The notes below the pieces were generated by a model. That model was not told the DNA's origin, did not search any database, and saw only the letters and a list, made by a program, of their open reading frames with translations. 64,000 nucleotides of DNA from an uncultured Bacteroidales bacterium (lineage in GTDB: Bacteria > Bacteroidota > Bacteroidia > Bacteroidales > Paludibacteraceae), in assembly GCA_900318245.1 (NCBI GenBank), contig ONJT01000017.1, positions 1 to 64,000 on the forward strand. Reading direction: 5' to 3'. Numbering within the stretch: the first letter of the stretch is position 1; each line of letters begins with the position of its first letter. Below are positions 42,483 to 51,376 of the stretch, piece after piece. Position numbers and translations under genes: made by a program.

Positions 42483-43383
42483 GGGCTTTCGCAGTCAATG
42501 CCGCCAAGCGGGCATTATTGAGCACCAATTGGATATTGGCATCCAGACTATCCCCACCGGTCAGTTCTTTGACCTTAGCAAGCAAGAACGGCGTACATTG
42601 TTTACCATGTACGCCTTTTTTGTCGGCTTCGCGCAGGGCCTGCTCGATGGCGGCGTTGATACGGTCGGCCGGCATGGAGTACTGCTCGGGGATGGGATTG
42701 GTGACGAGCATACCGCCTTTGAGTCCGCAGTCGAGTTTGGCTTGGAAAGCCGCCGCTAACTCTTCCGGCGTGTCGATACGGTAGTCGACGCCGAAACCGC
42801 TATGATGGGTGTAGAAAGCCGGCAGTTCATCGGTGCCGAAACCGATGACGGGTACGCCTTTGGTTTCCAGGTACTCGAGCGTCAGACCTAAATCCAAGAT
42901 CGACTTAGCTCCCGCGCAGATGACCATGACGGGTGTCTGCGCCAGTTCCTCGAGGTCGGCGGAGATGTCGAAAGTCTGCTGCGCACCGCGGTGCACACCG
43001 CCGATACCACCGGTGGCGAAGACTTTGATACCTGCCATAGCAGCAATCATCATCGTAGTGGTGACCGTTGTCGCGCCGTCTTCTTTGCGCGCTAAGAGCA
43101 CGGGCAGGTCGCGGCGCGAGGCCTTGATGACCGCCTGGCCTTTCTTGCCTAAATACTCGATCTCCTCACGCGTACAACCCGCTTTGAGTTGGCCGCCGAG
43201 GATGGCGATGGTAGCCGGCACCGCACCGTTGTCGCGGATGACTTGCTCCACGCGCAGGGCCGTCTCGACGTTCTGCGGGTAGGGCATGCCGTGGCTGATA
43301 ATCGTTGATTCTAATGCAACAACAGGCTTGCCTTCTTCCAATGCTTTCGCCACTTCCGGCGAAACAGATAAAAATTTATTCAT
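42472..43383 (-). CDS. psuG: Pseudouridine-5'-phosphate glycosidase PsuG
   Basis: 303 residues. Family marks are VALESTIISHGMPYPQN, ATGGIGGVHRGA, CAGAKSILDLGLTLEYLET and TNPIPEQYSMP. PsuG reversibly cleaves the C-glycosidic bond of pseudouridine 5'-phosphate to uracil and ribose 5-phosphate. It lies 2 bp after the PfkB kinase gene, forming the known two-gene pseudouridine degradation unit. Confidence 0.94.
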   Translation of the reverse strand: MNKFLSVSPEVAKALEEGKPVVALESTIISHGMPYPQNVETALRVEQVIRDNGAVPATIAILGGQLKAGCTREEIEYLGKKGQAVIKASRRDLPVLLARKEDGATTVTTTMMIAAMAGIKVFATGGIGGVHRGAQQTFDISADLEELAQTPVMVICAGAKSILDLGLTLEYLETKGVPVIGFGTDELPAFYTHHSGFGVDYRIDTPEELAAAFQAKLDCGLKGGMLVTNPIPEQYSMPADRINAAIEQALREADKKGVHGKQCTPFLLAKVKELTGGDSLDANIQLVLNNARLAALTAKALTR

Positions 43384-43385
43384 AA

Positions 43386-44282
43386 TTATAGTAATATATT
43401 TGCGATGTCTGGATTGACGGCCTTGGGGGTCATGAGGGTAGCGCGGGCCGCCATGAGACCGTATTGGGCGGTTTGCGGGAAGGGGATATTCTTCGCCAGC
43501 GCGAAGATGACGCCTGCGAGGAAGGCATCGCCGGCACCGGTGGTGTTGACGATCTCACCCGGCAGGGCGGGAAAGAGCCATTCTTCGGCGGCATTGCGGC
43601 AATAGACGCCTTCGCTGCCGAGCGTGATATAGACATGCGCCACACCCATATCCAGCAGTTGCTGCGCCGCCTCGGCATAAGTGGTCGTGTTGGTGACCGC
43701 CAGCGCCTCTTTGAGGTTGAGCTTGAGGGTATGGAGGTAGGGCAGTTTGCATTTAGCGAGCGCATTGACGACGCGATGGGCTTTGGTGGTACTCACGCCG
43801 TCGATAAAGAGCGGCGCGGTGCTGTTCTCCATTAGATAGCGGATAGCGTCCTCACTGATATTGGTGTCGGCGACGATATAGTCGGAGTGGTTAATCTCGC
43901 CGATACGCTTTTCGAGCCATTCGGGCGTGATCTCGCGGATGGCGTCGGTGTCGGCTACGGCCGCAATCATCTCACCGCCGCGGTTGTTGAGGCACAAGTA
44001 GATACCGCTGCGCAGCGGAGCGATTTTCTCCGAGAGGTGAATGTCGATACCCTGCTGCTTGCAATAGTCCTGCAGCAACCCGCCGAATAGGTCGCCGCCG
44101 AAGATCGTGAACAGTTGGGCCTTGGCACCCAAGAGCACCAGGTTATGCGCGATGTTACGCGCCACGCCGCCGTAACCCACGTCGATATGACCGGGATTGG
44201 AGTCGGCCGCAATGAAGGTGTCGGCCAAGGTAGCCGATAGATCTACGTTCGCACCGCCGATAAGGGAAATACGTGTCTCCAT
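43386..44282 (-). CDS. psuK: PfkB-family kinase, probable pseudouridine kinase
   Basis: 298 residues from the ATG at 44282 (METRISLIGGANVDLSA). The longer frame to 44381 is rejected because the promoter at 44305-44335 lies inside it. Signature NTTGAGDAFLAGVIFA carries the catalytic Asp, and YGGVARNIAHNLVLLGA is the N-terminal PfkB signature. The pseudouridine kinase assignment rests on adjacency to psuG; the fold alone would allow another sugar or nucleoside kinase. Confidence 0.85.
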   Translation of the reverse strand: METRISLIGGANVDLSATLADTFIAADSNPGHIDVGYGGVARNIAHNLVLLGAKAQLFTIFGGDLFGGLLQDYCKQQGIDIHLSEKIAPLRSGIYLCLNNRGGEMIAAVADTDAIREITPEWLEKRIGEINHSDYIVADTNISEDAIRYLMENSTAPLFIDGVSTTKAHRVVNALAKCKLPYLHTLKLNLKEALAVTNTTTYAEAAQQLLDMGVAHVYITLGSEGVYCRNAAEEWLFPALPGEIVNTTGAGDAFLAGVIFALAKNIPFPQTAQYGLMAARATLMTPKAVNPDIANILL

Positions 44283-44304
44283 GATTCGAATATGATTTAC
44301 GCTG

Positions 44305-44335
44305 CAAAAGTACAAAAAAAAAATGACATGCGCAA
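44305..44335 (-). promoter_or_regulatory. Promoter of psuK-psuG
   Basis: Minus strand TTG (44333-44335), 20 bp, TACTTTTG (44305-44312), about 25 nt from the start codon. Confidence 0.75.
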
Positions 44336-44344
44336 GAGCTATGT

Positions 44345-44420
44345 CATAAAAAACAAAGAAGGTTGTCTCCCGACAACCCAATCTTTTTACTTAACCTTAA
44401 ATCTAATACCATGAAAAACA
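44345..44420 (-). ncRNA. Candidate short leader RNA upstream of psuK
   Basis: Starting at the promoter 44426-44456 and reading leftward, about 75 nt include a possible short ORF (MVLDLRLSKKIGLSGDNL...) and end in GGTTGT-CGGGAG-ACAACC (44361-44378) plus TTCTTTGTTTTTT. The hairpin would stop transcripts before psuK unless antitermination occurs; psuK has its own second promoter. Resembles 41236-41307 in layout and in the GATTTAAGGTTAAG stretch. Confidence 0.5.
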
Positions 44421-44425
44421 CGGTG

Positions 44426-44456
44426 CAAAAGTACTGCTTTTTTTCATTCCCACCAA
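44426..44456 (-). promoter_or_regulatory. Promoter of the psuK-upstream short RNA
   Basis: Minus strand TTG (44454-44456), 20 bp, TACTTTTG (44426-44433). Confidence 0.7.
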
Positions 44457-44540
44457 ATATTTTTCAAAAAATATGTTATAAAACATAAAATTGTAAAGCA
44501 GATTTTGCAAAATGCGCCTTTCGTGGTAGGATAGGATATT

Positions 44541-45221
44541 TTATTCGTCGCCTAATAAATCCGGACGGCGCTCTTTCGTATGCGCCAGGGATTGCTCGTA
44601 CATCCACTCTTCTATCTTGGCCTGATGGCCGCTGAGCAGGATGTCCGGTACTTTCCATCCCTTGTAGTCTGCGGGGCGGGTATAGACGCCTGCTTCGAGC
44701 AGTCCGTCCTGAAACGAGTCATTGAGTGCGCTCTCGACGTCTCCAAGTGCGCCGGGCAGCAGTCGCACGATGGCATCGGTCATCATCGCCGCCGGCATCT
44801 CTCCGCCGGTCAGCACGAAATCGCCGATTGAGTACTCCTTCGTAATTAGGTGCTCGCGCACGCGCTGGTCGACCCCCTTATAGTGGCCGCAGAGGATGAT
44901 GATGTTCTGCTTGAGCGAGAGGCTGTTCGCCGCTTTCTGGTCAAAGCGCTCGCCGTCGGGAGCAGTGAAGATGATCTCGTCGTAATGGCGCTCGGACTGC
45001 AGGTGGCTGATGAGGCGGTCGATGGGTTCGATCTGCAGCACCATGCCGGCACTGAAGCCGAAGGCATAGTCGTCGATCTTACGGTGCTTGTTGAGCGTCC
45101 AGTCACGCAGGTTATGCACGTATATCTCACAAAGACCTTTGGTCTTCGCGCGTTGGATGATCGAGTGGTTGAGCGGGGACTCTAACAACTCCGGACAAGC
45201 GGAAATGATATCGATTCTCAT
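44541..45221 (-). CDS. trmD: tRNA (guanine37-N1)-methyltransferase TrmD
   Basis: 226 residues. It starts [25 protein letters not shown] knot motifs are [14 protein letters not shown] and [17 protein letters not shown]. The C-terminal [18 protein letters not shown] is typical. It methylates G37 of tRNAs reading CNN and CGG codons. Last gene of the minus-strand run; the start codon lies in a 7-bp repeat. Confidence 0.96.
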   Translation of the reverse strand: MRIDIISACPELLESPLNHSIIQRAKTKGLCEIYVHNLRDWTLNKHRKIDDYAFGFSAGMVLQIEPIDRLISHLQSERHYDEIIFTAPDGERFDQKAANSLSLKQNIIILCGHYKGVDQRVREHLITKEYSIGDFVLTGGEMPAAMMTDAIVRLLPGALGDVESALNDSFQDGLLEAGVYTRPADYKGWKVPDILLSGHQAKIEEWMYEQSLAHTKERRPDLLGDE

Positions 45222-45254
45222 TGCTAATTGCTAATTGATGATTGATGATTTATG
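45220..45254. repeat. Heptamer repeat at the yidD/trmD junction
   Basis: Five 7-bp units (ATTGCTA, ATTGATG, ATTTATG types). It covers the yidD stop codon and reaches the trmD start codon, so it fills the whole spacer. Confidence 0.8.
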
Positions 45255-45495
45255 GCACGGGGTCGTAGCCGGAACCGCCCCAGGGATGGCAGCGCAGGAT
45301 GCGCTTGATGCCCAGCCAGCCGCCTTTGAAGATACCGTATTTGAGCACAGCCTCCACCATGTACTGACTGCAGGTCGGCGTGTAGCGGCAGGACGGCGGG
45401 GTGAGCGGAGAGATAAAGATCCGATAGAAGTAGACAGGGATCAGGAAGATCTTCCGCAGCACTATTTTCCACTTATTTTGTTCAGGGCTTTGCAT
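45250..45495 (-). CDS. yidD: Membrane protein insertion efficiency factor YidD
   Basis: 81 residues. Signature [20 protein letters not shown], then [20 protein letters not shown] small membrane-associated protein linked to YidC-dependent insertion. Overlaps the 3' end of rnpA by 34 bp in another frame, a usual arrangement. Confidence 0.95.
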   Translation of the reverse strand: MQSPEQNKWKIVLRKIFLIPVYFYRIFISPLTPPSCRYTPTCSQYMVEAVLKYGIFKGGWLGIKRILRCHPWGGSGYDPVP

Positions 45496-45824
45496 ACGGC
45501 TTTCTCGATCACGGCAAACGACTGTTCCTCTTTATCCATGTAATTGAACGCTATATAGTAGTGCGCATCGCCCAGCAGGTCTTGGTGGAGGCGATAGGCC
45601 TCGCGCATGAGTCGGCGCAGGTGGTTGCGTTGCACGGCGTGCTTGAAGAGCGATTTGGGCGCCCAGACCAATACCAAGGTATTGGTAATTGGTGATTGCT
45701 GATTGCTGATGGGTGCCCAAGTCACGCGCAAAGGCCACGCCGTAAAGCGCTTGCCTTCGCGGTAGAACTGCTCGATACGCAACTTACCGCAGAGTTTGTT
45801 CTGTTTCGGGAACGTATTAGGCAT
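45462..45824 (-). CDS. rnpA: Ribonuclease P protein component RnpA
   Basis: 120 residues. RNase P protein motifs: [33 protein letters not shown] (the basic RNR-like helix) and YYIAFNYMD. The segment [11 protein letters not shown] between the first strands is encoded by 7-bp repeats (45678-45712) and is expanded relative to the usual family length. Matures tRNA 5' ends with the RNase P RNA (not in this window). Overlaps hemD by 8 bp. Confidence 0.93.
   Translation of the reverse strand: MPNTFPKQNKLCGKLRIEQFYREGKRFTAWPLRVTWAPISNQQSPITNTLVLVWAPKSLFKHAVQRNHLRRLMREAYRLHQDLLGDAHYYIAFNYMDKEEQSFAVIEKAVCKALNKISGK
45678..45712 (-). repeat. Heptamer repeat inside rnpA
   Basis: Five 7-bp units (on the minus strand CAATCAC, CAATCAG, CAATTAC types), the same unit family as in tsaB and porW. 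Confidence 0.8.
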
Positions 45825-46563
45825 TCTTCTCCAGGTAGTCCGCGATAGCCATCGGCAGGGAAGCGAACTCCTTGCCTTGACCGGCTTCTATATCGACGCG
45901 ATAGCCTTCTTCCTGTAGCGCACGGATGGTGCCTTCGCCGAAAGCGGCGATGAGCGTCTTGCCTTGTTGCCACTCCGGGAAATTCTCCTGCAGTGCCTTG
46001 GCGCCGGCCGGCGTGAAGAGAGCAATCAGGTCGTAGTCAAAGGGTTTGTCGGCAGGCCAAGGCGTAGTGACCGTGCGATACATGACCGCCGGCGTGACAT
46101 GTATGCCATTCTCGGCAAACATATTGATCTGGTCGTTGGTGTGGATATCCGACACTACCATCAGGTATTTCTCGCTCGGACGGCGGTGCATAGCCGGCAG
46201 CAGGTCTTCGAACTTATTGCCCGTCTCGGGGAAGAAGACCTTGCGCTTGCGGTACTGAATAAACTTCTGCAGATACAGGCCCACCTGCTCGGAACTGCAG
46301 TAGTAATGCATCGAATCCGGTACATTCAGGCGCATTTCTTCGCACAGACGAAAATAATGCTCGATGCCCAAACGGGAATTGAGAATGACCGCCGTATAAT
46401 CCAACGGATTGATACGTTGCTGACGAAACTCGCGGGCTTCCAGACCCTCGATATGAATGAACTGATAGAAGTCGCATTGCACATCGAACTGGTCTGCCAA
46501 GCGGGAGTACGGATTATGCTCCGTCGCCGGCTGGGGTTGCGAAAAAAGAATCTTTTGTATCAT
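45817..46563 (-). CDS. hemD: Uroporphyrinogen-III synthase
   Basis: 248 residues with the weakly conserved HemD pattern: NPYSRLADQF, YTAVILNSRLGIEHYF, DYDLIALFTPAGAKAL and IAAFGEGTIRALQEEGY. It closes and inverts hydroxymethylbilane to uroporphyrinogen III. Position between the DUF4271 gene and rnpA is the usual Bacteroidota order, which supports the call. Start codon overlaps the DUF4271 stop by 4 bp. Confidence 0.85.
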   Translation of the reverse strand: MIQKILFSQPQPATEHNPYSRLADQFDVQCDFYQFIHIEGLEAREFRQQRINPLDYTAVILNSRLGIEHYFRLCEEMRLNVPDSMHYYCSSEQVGLYLQKFIQYRKRKVFFPETGNKFEDLLPAMHRRPSEKYLMVVSDIHTNDQINMFAENGIHVTPAVMYRTVTTPWPADKPFDYDLIALFTPAGAKALQENFPEWQQGKTLIAAFGEGTIRALQEEGYRVDIEAGQGKEFASLPMAIADYLEKNA

Positions 46564-47213
46564 AGGTAATTAATCGTTTGCGAACTTAGATAGAGTATCA
46601 GACCCAGGGGCAGCAACTCCAGGGTACAGAGATAGAGGATGAAATAGAATACGGCCCGCGGGGACTCAATGAAATGTCGCGAGGCGCGGTATATCCATAA
46701 CGCGAAGAAGACCACGGCCACTGCGCCCAAGACCCAGCGGCTGGCGATGGCATTGCCATACCGCATCAGCACCAGTACGCAAGGGTAGAGAATGCATGAA
46801 GTGATGGTGATGATATTCGCGTAATGCTCATAGGCCGGCGTGAAGCGGCGGGAGAGCATGAAGGTATAGTCCACCAATACATCCCCGAGCATCTTCAGCA
46901 AGGTGACCAGGAACACTACGCCGCAGATAGCTACGAAGATGTCGAAGGAGAACGGTCCCTCTTGATAAAAACACAGGTAGAGCGCCATCGCCAGCGTGCC
47001 GATACGGAAGAGGGTGATCAGGAACTGACTCAGGTAGTTGGTCGGCGCATCCTTATACACACGCTCCGTACGCATACGAAGCGAAGCACCGGTCTGACTA
47101 ATCACACCCGGTTGCATCATCTCGCTTAGTAGCGCACACAGCATGAGGAACAGCATCGTCCAGCCGCACCATGCCGCACTCGCGGGAGTGAATATGTGCA
47201 TTACGCCTTCCAT
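46560..47213 (-). CDS. DUF4271 integral membrane protein
   Basis: 217 residues with about six hydrophobic segments (for example WTMLFLMLCALL, FLITLFRIGTLAMALYLCF, FFALWIYRASRHF, LELLPLGLILYLSS). Matches the DUF4271 pattern and its conserved place upstream of hemD. Function unknown. Overlaps the U32 gene by 13 bp; [11 protein letters not shown] at residue 5 is an alternative start. Confidence 0.8.
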   Translation of the reverse strand: MEGVMHIFTPASAAWCGWTMLFLMLCALLSEMMQPGVISQTGASLRMRTERVYKDAPTNYLSQFLITLFRIGTLAMALYLCFYQEGPFSFDIFVAICGVVFLVTLLKMLGDVLVDYTFMLSRRFTPAYEHYANIITITSCILYPCVLVLMRYGNAIASRWVLGAVAVVFFALWIYRASRHFIESPRAVFYFILYLCTLELLPLGLILYLSSQTINYL

Positions 47214-48463
47214 ACGAACAGTTTGTCGCCTCGATGAAGCAGTTTATCGGTTTTGAGGGAGAAAAACTCCCCTTTCTTCACGCATTTCGTCGGGCGTCCG
47301 TCCGCGTCGCGCATCCCTTCTGCGCGGCACTCATAGACACCGGTCGTCTCGCCCGTGATAAGCAGGTCAGCCCCTTCGTCTATCGCATCGACGGCTTCCA
47401 CTAGGAACTCCGCCACACTTAGTTGTTTGAAGAAATTGGTGCACTTGGCTGCGTAGATCTTCGTGCGGGTCGCTTTGTTGCCATACGAATGCGTCCACTC
47501 GCCGAGCCGCTGGCCTTGGTAATAACCGTCCCAGAAACCGCGGTTGAAGACGCGGCTGAGGCGTTCGTCCCAATTCGCTATCTTCGGTTCGATGACGGCG
47601 TCATTACTATACTCGCCATTCTGCCAAGCTTCCACCGCTTCGCGGTAGCAGCGCACGACGGTGTCCACATATTCGGCGCCGCGTGCACGGCCTTCGATCT
47701 TCAGCACCCGCACCCCTGCGTCGAGCATCTTATTGAGGAAATGGATGGTCTTCAGGTCTTTGGGCGACATGATATATTGGTTGTCGACGTCCAGTTCGAG
47801 TTCGGACGACTTGTCCTTGACGGTGTACCCGCGTCGGCAGACTTGTACGCACGCGCCGCGGTTGGCGCTGAGGCCGTAGTTGTTCAGGCTGAGGTAGCAC
47901 TTGCCGCTCACCGCCATGCACAGCGCACCGTGACAGAACATCTCGATACGAATCGGTTGACCGCTGCGGCCACAGATATGTTGCGATTGAATATCGCGGT
48001 AGATAGACGCCACCTGCTCCATGTTCAACTCGCGGGCCAGCACGACTACGTCGGCGAACTGAGCATAGAACTTCAGCGCCTCGGTGTTGGCGATATTGAG
48101 TTGGGTGGACAGATGGACCTCCTGATCGATGGCGTTCGCATATTGCATGACCGCGATGTCGGAAGCGATGATGGCATCCACGCCTACGGCATGCGCATGG
48201 TCGACGATCTGTCGCATCAGCGGCAGGTCCTCGGGATACATGACGGTGTTGACCGTCAGGTAGGTCTTCACCTTCGCCTCGCGGCAGCGCGCCACGATGG
48301 CGGACATGTCGTCGGTAGTGAAGTTGACCGAGCTGCGGGCGCGCATGTTGAGGTGCTCAATGCCGAAATAGACACTGGTTGCACCGGCTTCTATCGCCGC
48401 TGCCAGGCTCTCCCAGCAGCCGACTGGCGCCATGATCTCAATATTTGAGATTGATGATTTCAA
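47201..48463 (-). CDS. Peptidase U32 family protein (TrhP/RlhA-like)
   Basis: 420 residues from a TTG start at 48463, the only way to reach the family's usual residues before [13 protein letters not shown] since an in-frame stop lies just upstream. ATG 48433 is the alternative. The diagnostic region is [34 protein letters not shown]. Relatives hydroxylate tRNA or rRNA using prephenate, or act as collagenases; RNA hydroxylation is the better guess for this type. The N-terminal ten codons come from a 7-bp repeat. Confidence 0.87.
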   Translation of the reverse strand: MKSSISNIEIMAPVGCWESLAAAIEAGATSVYFGIEHLNMRARSSVNFTTDDMSAIVARCREAKVKTYLTVNTVMYPEDLPLMRQIVDHAHAVGVDAIIASDIAVMQYANAIDQEVHLSTQLNIANTEALKFYAQFADVVVLARELNMEQVASIYRDIQSQHICGRSGQPIRIEMFCHGALCMAVSGKCYLSLNNYGLSANRGACVQVCRRGYTVKDKSSELELDVDNQYIMSPKDLKTIHFLNKMLDAGVRVLKIEGRARGAEYVDTVVRCYREAVEAWQNGEYSNDAVIEPKIANWDERLSRVFNRGFWDGYYQGQRLGEWTHSYGNKATRTKIYAAKCTNFFKQLSVAEFLVEAVDAIDEGADLLITGETTGVYECRAEGMRDADGRPTKCVKKGEFFSLKTDKLLHRGDKLFVWKA

Positions 48464-48482
48464 ATTGATGATTTATGATTTA
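48433..48482. repeat. Heptamer repeat at the asd/U32 junction
   Basis: About seven 7-bp units (on the minus strand AAATCAT, CAATCTC, CAATTTG types). The tract encodes the last residues of Asd (NHKSSI), its stop codon, and the first residues of the U32 protein (KSSISN), in two frames. Confidence 0.8.
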
Positions 48483-49470
48483 GGAGCACCTCCGCAATCT
48501 GTACTGCGTTTAATGCGGCACCTTTGCGGATCTGGTCACTCACGCACCAGAAACTCAGTCCGTTCTCGTTCGTGAGGTCTTTGCGGATACGTCCCACAAA
48601 CACCTCGTCTTTGCCGCTGAGGAACAGCGGCATGGGGTATATCTTCTTATCCGGTTCGTCCATCAGCACGCATCCCTGTGCGCTGGCGAAAGCCTCGCGG
48701 GCTTGCGCTACGCTGATCGGTTGCTCGGTCTCCACCCATACGCTCTCGCTATGCGCGCGAAGGGAAGGCACACGTACGCAAGTAGCGCTTACCTTCACGT
48801 CCGAGTGCATGATCTTGCGCGTCTCATTGTACATCTTCATCTCCTCCTTGGTGTACCCGTTGTCGGTGAACACGTCGATATGGGGGATAAGGTTATACGC
48901 GAGTTGGTACGCAAACTTCTCAACCGTCGGTTGTTCGCCGTTCAGCACCTGACGGTACTGGTTCTCGAGTTCCTTCATCGCCTGCGCGCCGGCACCTGAG
49001 GCCGCCTGATAGGTGGACACATGCACGCGCGTGATATGACTCAGGCGTTCGATAGCCTGGAGGGCTACCACCATCTGAATCGTTGTGCAGTTCGGGTTAG
49101 CGATGATGTTTCGGGGACGAACGAACGCATCGGCTGCGTTCACTTCGGGAACAACCAGAGGCACATCCTCGTCCATACGGAAGGCGGACGAGTTATCGAT
49201 CATGATAGCGCCATAGTGGGTGATATCCTCTGCGTACGCATGTGACACGCTCGCGCCCGCGGAAGTAAAAGCAATATCGACGCCCTTGAAAGCGTCGTCA
49301 TGTTGCAAAAGGCGAACCGTATGTTCTTTGCCTTTGAAAAGGTATGTCTTGCCGGCACTGCGCTCCGAACCGAAAAGGCGAAGTTCGGAGACGGGGAATT
49401 GCCGCTGTTCGAGAACAGCGAGCAACTCCTGTCCGACGGCGCCCGAGGCGCCTACGATAGCAATTACCAT
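48460..49470 (-). CDS. asd: Aspartate-semialdehyde dehydrogenase
   Basis: 336 residues. It starts [20 protein letters not shown] (NADP-binding), with the active-site Cys in [15 protein letters not shown] and the substrate region [13 protein letters not shown]. Reduces aspartyl phosphate to the semialdehyde for lysine/diaminopimelate, threonine and methionine synthesis. The extreme C-terminus (HKSSI) is repeat-encoded. Confidence 0.95.
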   Translation of the reverse strand: MVIAIVGASGAVGQELLAVLEQRQFPVSELRLFGSERSAGKTYLFKGKEHTVRLLQHDDAFKGVDIAFTSAGASVSHAYAEDITHYGAIMIDNSSAFRMDEDVPLVVPEVNAADAFVRPRNIIANPNCTTIQMVVALQAIERLSHITRVHVSTYQAASGAGAQAMKELENQYRQVLNGEQPTVEKFAYQLAYNLIPHIDVFTDNGYTKEEMKMYNETRKIMHSDVKVSATCVRVPSLRAHSESVWVETEQPISVAQAREAFASAQGCVLMDEPDKKIYPMPLFLSGKDEVFVGRIRKDLTNENGLSFWCVSDQIRKGAALNAVQIAEVLLNHKSSI

Positions 49471-49472
49471 AC

Positions 49473-49667
49473 TTAAGCTAATGCTACGATAAGCTCACCT
49501 TCTTTCTCAGTGAAAGTCAGTTTGTTCTCGCGTGCGAGCCATCCGAGGGCCAATGCCAACTCGTCGTTCTTCAGTTTGGTAGCTTTTTTCAGTGCCTTCA
49601 AATCGAGAGCACCGTTCTGCAACGCACCCCATACCAGGCCTGCGTTTGCACCAATTTTTGCGATCAT
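49473..49667 (-). CDS. Winged-helix domain protein (DUF2582 type)
   Basis: 64 residues. Pattern [42 protein letters not shown] matches the short winged-helix family found in Bacteroidota. Role unknown, probably nucleic-acid binding. Two bp upstream of asd. Confidence 0.82.
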   Translation of the reverse strand: MIAKIGANAGLVWGALQNGALDLKALKKATKLKNDELALALGWLARENKLTFTEKEGELIVALA

Positions 49668-49711
49668 AATACCTTAAATAAATTTGTTTTGACTAATAGA
49701 GTGAATAATGG

Positions 49712-50971
49712 TCACTCCTCCCATTTCTTAAATACCAGACAAGCGTTATGGCCTCCGAAACCGAAGGTGTTACTTAACGCAAATTTAATATCGCGTTTCT
49801 GCGCCTTGTCGAAGGTGAAGTTAATGCGGTAGTCGATGTTCTCGTCCGCATCCTCCGGATCGTGGTTGATGGTCGGCGGGATGATACCGTCCTTGAGGGC
49901 CATCACACATGCGATAGCTTCTACGGCACCCGTCGCGCCGATCAGATGACCGGTCATCGACTTGGTTGAGTCGAGGTTCATGTCATACACATGCTCGCCG
50001 AACACGCGCTTGATGGCGTTGACCTCCGTCACATCGCCGAGCGGGGTAGAGGTGCCGTGCGTATTGATGAAATCAATCTGCTCAGGTTGCAGACCCGCAT
50101 CGCGCAGCGCCAGACGCATCACACGCTCCGCACCTTTTCCTTCCGGATCCGGTGCGGTCATATGATACGCGTCGGACGTCATGCCTTCGCCTACTATCTC
50201 CGCGTATATCTTCGCGCCGCGCGCTTTCGCGTGCTCGTAGTCCTCGAGGATGAGGCATGCTGCTCCTTCGCCTAACACAAATCCGTCGCGGGACTTGGAG
50301 AAAGGACGGCTGGCGGTCTTCGGGCTGTCATTGCGCGTCGAGAGGGCGTGCAGCGAGTTGAAACCACCAATACCGGTGTACGTCACATCGGCGTCCGCTC
50401 CACCTGTCAGCAGCACATCGGCATGACCGAGACGAATCTGGTCAAAAGCCGAAGCTACGGCGTGCGAGGAAGAGGAGCAAGCGGTGGAAACCGAGAAACT
50501 CGGACCACCCAGCCCGAAGCGGATGGAGATATGGCCGGCGGCGATACTCGGGATAGCCTTCGGGATCATGAACGGATTGAAGCGCGGTACACCGTCGCCT
50601 TTGGCGAAGTCGATGATCTCTTCTTCAGTGGACTGCAGACCGCCCATACCGCTACCCCAGATCACACCTACGCGGCTGCGGTCCTCTCGCTCGAGGTCTA
50701 AACCACTGTCTTTGAGTGCCTCATCGGCTACACACACGGAGAACTGGGCATAACGGTCCATCTTACGTGCCTCCTTGCGGTCGATGACTGTGGTGGGGTC
50801 GAAGTCTTTCACTTCGCCCGCAAAATGCGTCTTGAAAAGACTTGCATCGAAGGCGGTGATCAAGTCGATACCGTTCTTACCTGCCACTAAGGCTTTCCAT
50901 GTGTCCGGAGCGGAATTGCCCACAGGCGTAAGCGCCCCGAGACCCGTTATAACTACGCGTCGTAATTGCAT
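49712..50971 (-). CDS. fabF: 3-oxoacyl-ACP synthase II FabF
   Basis: 419 residues. Catalytic Cys in VSTACSSSSHAVASAF, His in NTHGTSTPLGDVTE and NHDPED, and glycine-rich end NTFGFGGHNACLVF. Condenses malonyl-ACP with acyl-ACP in fatty acid elongation. Follows acpP by 79 bp. Confidence 0.96.
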   Translation of the reverse strand: MQLRRVVITGLGALTPVGNSAPDTWKALVAGKNGIDLITAFDASLFKTHFAGEVKDFDPTTVIDRKEARKMDRYAQFSVCVADEALKDSGLDLEREDRSRVGVIWGSGMGGLQSTEEEIIDFAKGDGVPRFNPFMIPKAIPSIAAGHISIRFGLGGPSFSVSTACSSSSHAVASAFDQIRLGHADVLLTGGADADVTYTGIGGFNSLHALSTRNDSPKTASRPFSKSRDGFVLGEGAACLILEDYEHAKARGAKIYAEIVGEGMTSDAYHMTAPDPEGKGAERVMRLALRDAGLQPEQIDFINTHGTSTPLGDVTEVNAIKRVFGEHVYDMNLDSTKSMTGHLIGATGAVEAIACVMALKDGIIPPTINHDPEDADENIDYRINFTFDKAQKRDIKFALSNTFGFGGHNACLVFKKWEE

Positions 50972-51001
50972 GAGAATAGGATTGTATTATATAAAAGCAT
51001 A

Positions 51002-51029
51002 CGAGTTTACAGTATTAGCCGTAAACTCG
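51002..51029 (-). promoter_or_regulatory. Hairpin in the acpP-fabF spacer
   Basis: Perfect 9-bp inverted repeat CGAGTTTAC/GTAAACTCG with a 10-nt loop, followed on the minus strand by TATGCTTTTATA. It may partly stop transcription so that acpP is made in excess of fabF, or stabilise the acpP mRNA. Confidence 0.5.
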
Positions 51030-51050
51030 CAAACTCAAGTGAAGAGGGAA

Positions 51051-51293
51051 TTATTTCCCGTTGACTTTCTCTTCTACATAAGCGATTGCGTCGCCTACGG
51101 TACCGATCTTCTGAGTGTCCTCATCCGGAATGGAGATTCCAAACTCTTTCTCAAACTCCATGATCATCTCTACGGTGTCCAGAGAATCTGCGCCCAGGTC
51201 AGTCTGGAAGTTAGCTTCGTTAGTTACCTGAGACTCTTCTACGCCAAGCTTATCAACGATAATAGCTTTAACTTTTGCGTCAATTTCTGCCAT
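51051..51293 (-). CDS. acpP: Acyl carrier protein
   Basis: 80 residues, acidic. The phosphopantetheine site is Ser37 in [17 protein letters not shown]. Carries growing acyl chains for FabF and the other FAS II enzymes. Confidence 0.97.
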   Translation of the reverse strand: MAEIDAKVKAIIVDKLGVEESQVTNEANFQTDLGADSLDTVEMIMEFEKEFGISIPDEDTQKIGTVGDAIAYVEEKVNGK

Positions 51294-51334
51294 AATAGTA
51301 TATTGATTAAGTGATTATTTTTCAAATGTGGGTG

Positions 51335-51365
51335 CAAAATTACTACTTTTTCGCGATATATGCAA
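51335..51365 (-). promoter_or_regulatory. Promoter of acpP and the downstream run
   Basis: Minus strand TTG (51363-51365), 20 bp, TAATTTTG (51335-51342). No other clear promoter lies between here and trmD, so the ten genes down to trmD may share it, at least in part. Confidence 0.7.
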
Positions 51366-51376
51366 ATTTTTTTGCA

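Noticed and set aside
44283-44381. 33-codon N-terminal extension of the PfkB kinase
   Set aside because: The predicted promoter lies within it, and the residues are not PfkB-like.
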